13,630 nt of DNA from Chloroflexi bacterium UBA4730 (GTDB taxonomy: Bacteria; Chloroflexota; Limnocylindria; P2-11E), in assembly GCA_002404155.1 (NCBI GenBank), contig DHJC01000039.1:1-13630 (forward strand), written 5' to 3'. Made by a program: the position numbers and the translations under genes. Shown here in pieces: positions 1 to 4,960 of this stretch (its first letter is position 1; each line of letters starts with the position of its first letter). The notes beneath the pieces are model-generated. The model had not been told where the DNA came from. It ran no database searches and saw nothing but the letters and a program-made list of their open reading frames with translations.

Positions 1-230
1 TCAGTGAGCGTCCTCCCGGTCTCCGCCCCGCGGGCCGGGAAGGGCGTAATTTGCGGGGCTGCGGTCCGCTGATCGCTCGGTAGGCGGACCAAAGATCCAC
101 GGGCTGGCGGGACCGGAAGCGAGTCAGTGCGCGTCCGGGACCGCGAGACAACAAACCGCTGGCTACGCTCGTAGACGCGATACGGTCAAGGGCCTTGGAC
201 GGGGAGTTCGACCCTCCCCCATCTCCACCA
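1..230 (+). ncRNA. ssrA: tmRNA (3' part)
   Basis: This is the 3' part of transfer-messenger RNA, which rescues stalled ribosomes together with SmpB. The T-arm at about 198-220 has a GGGAG/CTCCC stem closing a TTCGACC loop. It is followed by the acceptor strand CATCTCC and an encoded ACCA ending at 230. The block at about 152-190, with GGCTACGCTCGTAGACGC and then GGTCAAGGG, matches the conserved 3' domain of bacterial tmRNAs. Upstream, 1-150 is GC-rich with several possible stems, as expected for the pseudoknot region. The 5' acceptor strand and the tag-peptide reading frame lie outside the window or are not recognisable, so the gene is partial. The segment length fits everything downstream of the tag stop codon in a one-piece tmRNA. 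Confidence 0.93.
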
Positions 231-237
231 GTTGTGT

Positions 238-261
238 GGGACTCGGCGGCCGCGTGAGCCC
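238..261 (+). terminator. Possible tmRNA terminator hairpin
   Basis: Eight bases after the tmRNA CCA end, GGG-a-CTC (238-244) can pair with GAGCCC (256-261) around an 11-nt GC-rich loop, with one bulged A. The sequence continues GAAAACTAG without a U-run, so this is a weak or factor-dependent terminator, or merely a processing structure. Confidence 0.3.
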
Positions 262-275
262 GAAAACTAGGAATG

Positions 276-352
276 GCGCCAAGTGAAAGCGGACGCGTCC
301 TCCACGGGACGAGAAAGCTCACTTGGCGCTGGGGCTCCCGATTTGCTTTCAC
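276..352. repeat. Nested inverted repeats downstream of ssrA
   Basis: GCGCCAAGTGA (276-286) is a perfect 11-bp inverted match to TCACTTGGCGC (319-329). Between them lies the perfect 10-bp palindrome GGACGCGTCC (291-300). GAAAGC occurs directly at 285-290 and 313-318. GTGAAAGC (283-290) is also matched in inverted orientation by GCTTTCAC (345-352). The cluster starts 46 bp after the tmRNA end and no gene covers it. Such arrangements occur at recombinase arm or core sites and at regulator-binding sites; which applies here is unknown. Confidence 0.6.
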
Positions 353-376
353 ATTGCTGCACCAATCGGCTGCCTC

Positions 377-398
377 AACACAGAGCGGAGGCTGTGTT
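377..398 (-). terminator. Hairpin at the 3' end of the RES toxin gene
   Basis: AACACAG (377-383) and CTGTGTT (392-398) form a perfect 7-bp stem with an 8-nt loop. The structure overlaps the stop codon of the minus-strand RES toxin gene. No U-run follows in either direction, so it could be a factor-assisted terminator or an mRNA 3'-end stabiliser. Confidence 0.4.
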
Positions 399-927
399 AG
401 GGAAGGTAACGAATCTTGGCGAGCAGCTCGGCGTGCGGACGCGCCTCCGCGCCGGCGCGCCACCCGGCCAGGTCGGGCCGCGGCCCGTACAACACCACGA
501 CGCTGCCATCGCGATCAGCAGCGGGGCGCAGTCCACTCTCCACGCGCCAACCCCGGGCCTGCGTCGGCAGCAGTGCGGCCGAGCGGGTGCGAAGACCAAC
601 CGCACCTGTTGCCCGCAGCCGGCGCGCTTCGGCTTGGCACGCCGGGTAACTCTCCAGGCCGCCGACCAGCGCCGCAGGCGCAAGCGCTGGTGCGGATAGC
701 CTCACCTCTTCCGGCAACTCGATCGCCCAGAGGGTCTCGCGGATACCGTCAAGGTCTCGCGCGTCAGTGATGTTCTCGTGCCGGAGAAACTCCGCCCAGG
801 CGCCGTCAGGGGTGTCGGCGAAGTAGTGCGCCGGACCTTCGCCCGCACCGTGCCAGCGTGCCGGGGGCTGCTCCGCGCTCTCCCAGAGAAACGCCACGGG
901 CGCGCTCGCGCGGCGGAAGACGATCAC
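397..927 (-). CDS. RES-domain toxin (NAD+ phosphorylase family)
   Basis: The product is a 176-residue RES-domain protein, the toxin half of a RES-Xre (MbcT/ParT-like) toxin-antitoxin module. Known members bind NAD+ and break it down by phosphorolysis or related chemistry, arresting growth. Visible family marks are ARWHG with R24, HYFA with Y35, AEFLRHE with E46 as the glutamate, and the late S116 in RTRSAALLP. Together these give the Arg-Glu-Ser pattern that names the family. The start chosen is GTG at 927: its last two bases plus the next A form the TGA stop of the upstream antitoxin (GTGA overlap), implying translational coupling. A longer reading to 1062 would only translate antitoxin sequence out of frame. 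The gene is intact and runs toward ssrA. The RES assignment is firm; the exact NAD reaction is inferred from relatives. Confidence 0.85.
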   Translation of the reverse strand: MIVFRRASAPVAFLWESAEQPPARWHGAGEGPAHYFADTPDGAWAEFLRHENITDARDLDGIRETLWAIELPEEVRLSAPALAPAALVGGLESYPACQAEARRLRATGAVGLRTRSAALLPTQARGWRVESGLRPAADRDGSVVVLYGPRPDLAGWRAGAEARPHAELLAKIRYLP

Positions 928-1550
928 GTCGCCAGCGTTCCAGTGAGCGCGCGCGCCAACTCGCGGACCCGCTGCGGTCCGGCCTGATCGGCTCGCCAGT
1001 CGCCGTGGAGCAGCTGGGACGGACGGCGTCCCTCGAGTTGGGGCCGCGGCCGACCGAACCACCGTCGGATGCCGAACTCGTTGTAGCTACCGGCGAGGTC
1101 GGCGACGACGAGGGCGAGGAAGTGCAGACGATCCGCGACCGCATCCGGGGTGGTGCGCTCGCCCGCCGTGTAGCGACGGGCGCTGGCGGCGGACACGCCG
1201 ACGAGTTCGGTCAGCAGTTCGATACCAAGTGTGTGCGGCAGCGCCTGCCATTCGTGCTCTGGAACCGGGGAATGCTCGAGCTCTTCGAATAAGCGTCGCA
1301 GTGCGGTGCTGATCCGCTCGGGCGATGGCGCATCCATCGCGATCGCGGCCACGGCGTCGCGCCCAATTCCGGAGCTGCGCACAACCTCGCGCAGCAGTCG
1401 GGTCAGCAGTCGCAGATCCAGATGACGGATCGGAGCATCGGCGTGCAGCAACCCCATCGCCTCGGCCCGCCCGAGCGCGCGAGCCGCCGCCGGGCCGACC
1501 CCGGCCCGGTCCAACGGAGCGTCAACGGAATCAAACTGGATAATGCTCAC
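924..1550 (-). CDS. Xre/MbcA/ParS-type antitoxin of RES toxin
   Basis: The protein has 208 residues. The C-terminal part from about residue 157 (NEFGIRRWFGRPRPQLEGR, then PSQLL) is the toxin-binding domain of Xre/MbcA/ParS antitoxins (DUF2384 family). Residues about 108-140 (LGIELLTELVGVSAASARRY and following) look like a divergent Xre-type helix-turn-helix. Residues 1-100 are an extra Leu/Ala/Arg-rich extension, making this protein longer than many family members. It should neutralise the RES toxin encoded directly downstream and repress the shared promoter. The start is GTG at 1550: no Shine-Dalgarno is present, but a good promoter ends 7 nt upstream (-10 at 1558-1563), so the mRNA is probably leaderless. 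The stop overlaps the toxin start by GTGA. Confidence in the C-terminal domain and the pairing is high; the role of the N-terminal extension is unknown. Confidence 0.82.
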   Translation of the reverse strand: MSIIQFDSVDAPLDRAGVGPAAARALGRAEAMGLLHADAPIRHLDLRLLTRLLREVVRSSGIGRDAVAAIAMDAPSPERISTALRRLFEELEHSPVPEHEWQALPHTLGIELLTELVGVSAASARRYTAGERTTPDAVADRLHFLALVVADLAGSYNEFGIRRWFGRPRPQLEGRRPSQLLHGDWRADQAGPQRVRELARALTGTLAT

Positions 1551-1586
1551 AATCCGTATCTTAGCCGGTTAGTCAGGCGACCGCAA
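1551..1586 (-). promoter_or_regulatory. Promoter/operator of the RES-Xre module
   Basis: On the minus strand, TTGCGG (1581-1586) and TAAGAT (1558-1563) are separated by exactly 17 bp and resemble housekeeping -35 and -10 boxes. Only 7 nt (1551-1557) lie between the -10 box and the GTG start, so transcription should begin at or within a base or two of the start codon. An imperfect dyad, TAACCGGCTA (1562-1571, one mismatched pair around CCGG), overlaps the -10 box and is a candidate site for autorepression by the antitoxin. Confidence 0.6.
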
Positions 1587-1719
1587 GCTCGCCTGCGCCT
1601 GGGTGACTAGCCTGATGACGTGACCGACGGTCCCAGAATGGCCGACTTCTCGATGTGGGAGCGGAACAAGCCGCCGAGGTAACTGTCGCGCTCACCCCCG
1701 TGTGCGGCGCGATTGTAGG

Positions 1720-1850
1720 AACGTGAAACCTTCTTTGGCGCAGGGCCTCAACCGCCGCAGACCGCTGTGCGACAACGCTACCTGCGTCACCTCGATGTCG
1801 AAGGAACCGACCAGGAAGCTGAGCCCCTGCGCCAACCCAGCCTTCACATT
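1720..1850. repeat. Long imperfect inverted repeat (33-nt arms)
   Basis: The arm at 1720-1752 pairs with the arm at 1818-1850 at 25 of 33 positions, around a 65-nt centre. The core is a perfect 11-bp match, TTGGCGCAGGG (1735-1745) against CCCTGCGCCAA (1825-1835). Outer blocks GTGAA/TTCAC (1723-1727 and 1843-1847) and CTCA/TGAG (1747-1750 and 1820-1823) also pair. Beyond the arms, GCGATT (1709-1714) and GATCGC (1851-1856) are related with an indel between them. This could be a miniature element, a pair of binding arms or a structured RNA. It is not obviously an intrinsic terminator. Confidence 0.65.
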
Positions 1851-1907
1851 GATCGCAAACCTAACCGTCAGGCTCAGCCGCCGGCCGGCGTGTCTGCGTC
1901 TCCGTAG

Positions 1908-2106
1908 TTTGGCCGCCTCCGGCCAAGCATCGAGGCCAGACCGCCCGAGCCCCGTTGTTTGGCCGCGCGCTAGTCCGACGTGTCGAACGCTCGAGTTCCA
2001 CGCGTGGCCGCCAAAGTCAAGTCCTCGCCGGGGCGGCCAACATACGGGGTCCATCCCTGAAGCGCCCACGCCACGTGGCCTACCCGTCTCCACACGTTGG
2101 CCGCCG
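1908..2106. repeat. Dispersed TTGGCCGCC-like motifs
   Basis: Related short motifs occur five times in 200 bp: TTTGGCCGCC at 1908-1917, TTTGGCCGCG at 1958-1967, TGGCCGCCAAA at 2005-2015, inverted GGCGGCCAA at 2032-2040, and GTTGGCCGCC at 2097-2106. The first can also fold with CCGGCCAA just after it into a short hairpin. Spacing is irregular, so this is not a tandem array. The GC-rich core could recur by chance, but the flanking TT/AA is shared too. Confidence 0.4.
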
Positions 2107-2143
2107 AACGGACCAGGCTCTATCTCAGCGTTGCTGCTTTGCC

Positions 2144-2188
2144 AGCCGAGCTTCTTGTGCTGTTCTCGGCTCAACTTCTCGGCTCGAC
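2144..2188 (-). repeat. Hairpin and 13-bp tandem repeat after the TumE-like gene
   Basis: TTCTCGGCTCAAC (2163-2175) is followed directly by TTCTCGGCTCGAC (2176-2188), 12 of 13 identical. AGCCGAG (2144-2150) pairs perfectly with CTCGGCT (2165-2171) across a 14-nt loop and could alternatively pair with the second repeat copy. The block sits immediately downstream of the minus-strand gene ending at 2190, so it may help end that transcript, though there is no U-run. Confidence 0.45.
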
Positions 2189-2189
2189 G

Positions 2190-2648
2190 CTATCTCCCGC
2201 GGCTGGCTTTGAGACGGGTCAGATTGATGCACTCAACGGGTTGGTCGCGCACGTAGAGGGACGCGAACGCCTCATGTGTGGCCTGAAGCAGCCGTTCGAT
2301 ATCGCGGTAGTGCTCGCTTCTGGGGCGACCGTCATCAGAGCAATGCTGGTGAAAACCCCAAGGATCATGTAGGTGGTGTGCCTTGCGGCCTGGCGGCTGC
2401 TGGGGCCGATAGTCGAAGTAGTACTGGTCTCTGTGCCAGCCTTCACGAACACGGCGAAATTGCTCGACGTACTCGAAGGTCGCGACGGTCGGCGCGCCCT
2501 GGCCAGGCGCGTCCACTAAGAAAGACACCCTGCGGACGCCCTTGCTCGACCCCAGGTCGTTGACTTCGACGTGGCCGTAGATCTCGAGCTGCTTTTCGAT
2601 CTCCTCGCACTGTTGGGTGAACGCGCCGAAGGGGATGAGTAGGCTCAC
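2190..2648 (-). CDS. TumE-like (DUF6516-like) protein, putative toxin
   Basis: This is a 152-residue soluble protein with no signal peptide or membrane segment. The middle, about residues 50-105, carries a chain of aromatic and histidine positions: ATFEYVEQFRRV, W..DQYYFDYRP, KAHHLHD, then WGFHQHC. This spacing resembles the TumE/DUF6516 family, where a YDN...HH...HH.H pattern is usual and members act as toxins beside HTH antitoxins. I see resemblance, not a clear match. The C-terminal helix (HYRDIERLLQATHEAF) is amphipathic. The start is GTG at 2648, overlapping the TGA of the upstream HTH gene (GTGA), so the two are translationally coupled. The arrangement, small DNA-binding protein first and catalytic-looking protein second, is that of a type II toxin-antitoxin pair. 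An uncharacterised partner of an excisionase-like regulator is the alternative. Confidence 0.55.
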   Translation of the reverse strand: MSLLIPFGAFTQQCEEIEKQLEIYGHVEVNDLGSSKGVRRVSFLVDAPGQGAPTVATFEYVEQFRRVREGWHRDQYYFDYRPQQPPGRKAHHLHDPWGFHQHCSDDGRPRSEHYRDIERLLQATHEAFASLYVRDQPVECINLTRLKASRGR

Positions 2649-2995
2649 CCCTTCGCAGCGCGCTCAGCTCGAAGTAGATCGTTGTCGTACGGCTTTACCT
2701 CGTGGTCTGGTTTGATCATCCGGCTGATGTCCTCGGGCGCTCCGAGGTACCGCATCAAGGCATTCAAGGGCACCCTGGTGATCCGCGGCGAGAGCTTCAG
2801 GGCGAATAGTTTGTCGTCCTCGATCGCATTGAGAATATGCTGGTCGCTGCAGCCCACGATGCGCGCCACTTCCTTGGGCGAGTAGAAGGGCTTCTTGGTA
2901 AAGGCGTAGGTCTCGGCAGTCCTAGCTTGCGTCTCGATGGCCACGTTCGCCACCTCTCTTTCGCTTATCTGCTTTATGCCAAGGATACCAAACAT
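2645..2995 (-). CDS. Small excisionase-like helix-turn-helix protein, putative antitoxin
   Basis: The protein has 116 residues. The centre, about residues 36-83 (KKPFYSPKEVARIVGCSDQH, continuing through KLFALKL to TRVPLNALMRYL), has the layout of MerR/excisionase-type winged helix-turn-helix domains: a recognition helix, a short wing, then the arginine-bearing strand before a closing helix. The tail (HEVKPYDNDLLRAERAAKG) is charged and may bind a partner. ATG at 2995 is preferred because GGAGGG lies 9 nt upstream; TTG at 3001 and GTG at 2944 are alternatives. Its stop overlaps the next gene's GTG. It could be an antitoxin and autorepressor for that gene. Given its position near ssrA, it could instead be a leftover excisionase-type directionality factor of an integrated element. 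The domain call is good; the role is inferred. Confidence 0.7.
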   Translation of the reverse strand: MFGILGIKQISEREVANVAIETQARTAETYAFTKKPFYSPKEVARIVGCSDQHILNAIEDDKLFALKLSPRITRVPLNALMRYLGAPEDISRMIKPDHEVKPYDNDLLRAERAAKG

Positions 2996-3004
2996 ATGCA
3001 AGTG

Positions 3005-3042
3005 CCCTCCAGACGCGGGGAGGCTCGGACTTCAACTAGTTG
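3005..3042 (-). promoter_or_regulatory. Structured leader of the HTH/TumE-like operon
   Basis: In the minus-strand transcript, the Shine-Dalgarno GGAGG (3006-3010) can pair with an upstream CCTCC (3019-3023) across an 8-nt loop, which would hide the ribosome-binding site. Further upstream lies the perfect 10-bp palindrome CAACTAGTTG (3033-3042), a candidate operator for the HTH protein. No clear -35/-10 pair is seen. TTGCCA at 3042-3047 overlaps the palindrome and could be a -35 box, but its -10 partner is poor. Confidence 0.45.
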
Positions 3043-3061
3043 GCAAAATGACGCGTAAGTC

Positions 3062-3408
3062 GGATTGAACCGGACGGTCCTCATACCCCGGCCCGTGGTC
3101 AAGAGCGTGTTGGCTTGCGGCTGCGATTTCGGACAGAGAGGCCCACTCGCTGGCACGGCTCAAGACCCTGCGACGGCCACACTTCGAGGATCAGTTCCGG
3201 CGGCTTATGGGGACCAATTCACGGCGAAAGCCGGCGCCGCCGGACGCGGCCCCCACGACGGTGATGAGCATCGAAATCCCTATCCATTTCAGTGGCGGCC
3301 ACATTACTCACGCGGACGCGAGTCGCCCATCGGCGGCATCGTGGGTGGCGAGACCGGCTCGAACAAGTGTCGTGGGACACATTCGCGGCCGGTGCGCGGA
3401 CCGTGTGC
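3062..3408. other. Intergenic stretch before the MFS gene
   Basis: About 350 bp separates the two transcription units. A plus-strand frame runs open from about 3070 to 3470 (first ATG 3207), but it has no Shine-Dalgarno, matches no family I know, and its end overlaps the real start of the MFS gene. The MFS frame is also open back to 3065 without family-like sequence. Base composition here is intermediate between the accessory segment and the GC-rich genes that follow. I see no RNA gene or mobile element. Confidence 0.5.
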
Positions 3409-3430
3409 GTCCAGACCGCATCATCTGGAC
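3409..3430 (+). promoter_or_regulatory. Hairpin abutting the MFS start codon
   Basis: GTCCAGA (3409-3415) and TCTGGAC (3424-3430) form a perfect 7-bp stem with an 8-nt loop, and the next three bases are the ATG of the MFS gene. There is no Shine-Dalgarno. The dyad may be a repressor operator at the transcription start, or an RNA hairpin that limits initiation. Confidence 0.45.
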
Positions 3431-4672
3431 ATGTCGCAGGAAGGGCTTGTTCGCAATACCGATTTCGTGAAACTGTGGAGCGGCTTCACGATCGCGGTGA
3501 TCGGCAGCCAGGTCACGGTCCTCGCCCTGCCGCTCACCGCGGTGCTGGTGCTCGGGGCCGGCGCGACGGAGACCGGCCTCCTCGTCGCATTCCGAATGGC
3601 GCCTTCGCTCGTCGTCGGCCTGTTCATCGGCGCGTGGGTCGATCGGCTGCCGCGCCGGCCGATCCTCGTCCTGTCAGACATCGGTAGCGCGCTCGTCATC
3701 GGATCCATTCCGCTCGCCGCCGTGTTCGGCGCCCTCAGCCTCGCGCAACTCTACGTCGTCGCGTTCCTCGCCGGTCTGTTCGCGGTCTCCACCGAGCTTG
3801 CGCGCGCGGCGCTCGTGCCGTCGCTCGTCGGGCGCCCACAACTCGTCGCCGCGAACAGCCGCCTGCAGGCGTCGAGCGCCGTCGCGCAGGTCGCCGGCCC
3901 GTCCCTGGGCGGCATCCTGGTGCAGGCGCTATCCGCTCCGACGGCCATGCTGTTCGATGCCGCGACCTTCCTCGTGTCCGCCGCGTTCCTGGTCCGCATC
4001 CGGGCTCACGAAACGATGCGCCCGCGGGACGCCGGACGGAGCATCTGGCACGAGATCACCGAGGGCGTCCGCTGGATGCGCGATCACGAGATCGTGTTCC
4101 GCTGCGTCATCGCGATCGCGCTCGCGAACATCGAGTGGTTCGCCGTTCAGGCGATCCTCGTCGTCTACGCGACGCGCGAGCTTGGGTTGTCGCCGGCGCT
4201 GCTCGGGCTCTCCCTCGCGGCCATCGGGCCGTCGAGCCTCGTCGGTGCGACCCTCGCGGGGCCGCTCACCCGGCGATGGGGACTCGGGCCGGTGATGATC
4301 GCCGCACTGCTCCTCGAGGCGTTCAGCCGGCTGCTGTTGCCGTTCGCCGCCGGTCCGCCGCTCGAGGCAGCCGCGGTCATCGTGGCGTCGCAGGCGTTGC
4401 TTGGCCTCACCGTGCCGCTATGGACGATCAGCTCGAACAGCCTGCAGCAGGCCGTCACGCCCGAGCGGCTGCTCGGGCGCGTGAACGCGGCGACGCGGTT
4501 CATCTCGTTCGGCGTCGCGCCGCCGAGCGCGTTCGCCGCAGGGCTGCTGGCCGATCACATCGGGATGAGGGTCACGCTCTTCATCTCGGGGCTCATCGCC
4601 GCAGCCGCGTTCTTGTATCTGCTCGCGTCGCCGGTGCGCCGCTTCCGTCAGCCGGCCGCGACCGTGGAGTGA
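3431..4672 (+). CDS. MFS efflux transporter (MFS_3/enterobactin-exporter type)
   Basis: This is a 413-residue integral membrane protein of about 12 helices. The N-terminus (RNTDFVKLWSGFTIAVIGSQ, then VTVLALPL) is typical of the MFS_3 group of proton-driven exporters related to macrolide and enterobactin efflux proteins. The loop 2-3 motif GAWVDRLPRR (residues 67-76) is the expected motif A variant. AQVAGPSLGG is the motif C region, and a basic cytoplasmic loop (RIRAHETMRPRD) precedes the second half. The frame is open back to 3065, but ATG at 3431 gives the usual distance to helix 1; upstream residues do not look like an MFS. The substrate is unknown. It is monocistronic and convergent with the small basic gene 4 nt beyond its stop. 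Confidence 0.88.
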   Translation: MSQEGLVRNTDFVKLWSGFTIAVIGSQVTVLALPLTAVLVLGAGATETGLLVAFRMAPSLVVGLFIGAWVDRLPRRPILVLSDIGSALVIGSIPLAAVFGALSLAQLYVVAFLAGLFAVSTELARAALVPSLVGRPQLVAANSRLQASSAVAQVAGPSLGGILVQALSAPTAMLFDAATFLVSAAFLVRIRAHETMRPRDAGRSIWHEITEGVRWMRDHEIVFRCVIAIALANIEWFAVQAILVVYATRELGLSPALLGLSLAAIGPSSLVGATLAGPLTRRWGLGPVMIAALLLEAFSRLLLPFAAGPPLEAAAVIVASQALLGLTVPLWTISSNSLQQAVTPERLLGRVNAATRFISFGVAPPSAFAAGLLADHIGMRVTLFISGLIAAAAFLYLLASPVRRFRQPAATVE

Positions 4673-4694
4673 TCGACTAGAGCTTCGGCACTCC
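4666..4694. terminator. Hairpin spanning two convergent stop codons
   Basis: GGAGTG (4666-4671) pairs with CACTCC (4689-4694) across a 17-nt loop. The structure contains the stop codons of both the plus-strand MFS gene and the minus-strand small basic gene, so it could act in both directions. The stem is short and there is no U-run, so support is modest. Confidence 0.35.
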
Positions 4695-4913
4695 CTGCGG
4701 GGGGCGCCATTTCGACTTTTCCTTGCCCGGACGGCCGCCGTACGTGGGGTCAGGCACCAGCTCACGGCCTTCCTTGCTCTTCCGGGCCCGGCTCGTCACG
4801 CCGACCTCGGGATCCTGCCGGCCGATCTTCTGCGCGCCCTTCAGCGCACGCTTTGTCGGCGGCTTCTTCTTGTCGAGGTGCGTCTCGGCGCGGCTCTTTC
4901 CCGCGTGCTTCAC
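4677..4913 (-). CDS. Small lysine-rich basic protein, function unknown
   Basis: I do not recognise this 78-residue protein. It is very hydrophilic and basic, with Lys/Arg clusters (HAGKSRAETHLDKKKPPTKR) and no hydrophobic segment, and ends in WRPPQGVPKL. The codons are strongly GC-ending, like the neighbouring genes, which supports real coding sequence. The frame stays open far upstream only as an out-of-frame reading of the MFS gene. GTG at 4913 is the first plausible start after the end of that gene (4961). No Shine-Dalgarno precedes it. The middle (PEVGVTSRARKSKEG) and the Pro/Gly-rich tail suggest an extended, nucleic-acid-binding or ribosome-associated peptide, but that is a guess from composition. 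It may be cotranscribed with the MFS gene 47 bp upstream. Confidence 0.6.
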   Translation of the reverse strand: MKHAGKSRAETHLDKKKPPTKRALKGAQKIGRQDPEVGVTSRARKSKEGRELVPDPTYGGRPGKEKSKWRPPQGVPKL

Positions 4914-4960
4914 GAGCTGATGGTGCTCGCGGGTCCGATGCTGCGCAAGTGACCGTTCTG

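Larger units (their letters stand above)
1601..2189. other. Gene-poor stretch of about 590 bp
   Basis: No convincing gene is seen. Open frames exist on both strands (1702-2256 plus, 1692-2174 minus), but they mirror each other across an inverted repeat. They show no recognisable domain, lack Shine-Dalgarno sequences, and do not have the strong GC third-position bias of neighbouring genes. What the stretch does hold is a long imperfect inverted repeat (1720-1850), repeated TTGGCCGCC-like motifs (1908-2106) and a small tandem repeat with a hairpin (2144-2188). It is probably non-coding, repeat-derived DNA within the accessory segment. Confidence 0.6.

Noticed and set aside
928..1062. Longer 221-residue version of the RES toxin
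   Set aside because: The extra 45 residues are the antitoxin's coding sequence read in another frame; the GTGA-overlap start is the standard coupled arrangement.
2070..2100. Possible second attachment site (GTCTCCACAC resembling the tmRNA end CATCTCCACCA)
   Set aside because: The match is about eight bases without the T-arm sequence, which is not enough for an ssrA-derived direct repeat.
1692..2256. Overlapping opposite-strand frames of 160 and 184 residues
   Set aside because: They are open on both strands because of the inverted repeat and GC-rich composition, with no domain, Shine-Dalgarno or coding bias.
3065..3430. Extended N-terminus (122 extra residues) of the MFS_3 transporter
   Set aside because: The extra residues are hydrophilic and unlike the family; ATG 3431 gives the usual distance to the first helix.
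3070..3470. Plus-strand open frame with first ATG at 3207 (87 residues)
   Set aside because: No Shine-Dalgarno, no recognised family, and the end overlaps the well-supported start of the MFS gene. Retained only as a note on the intergenic stretch.
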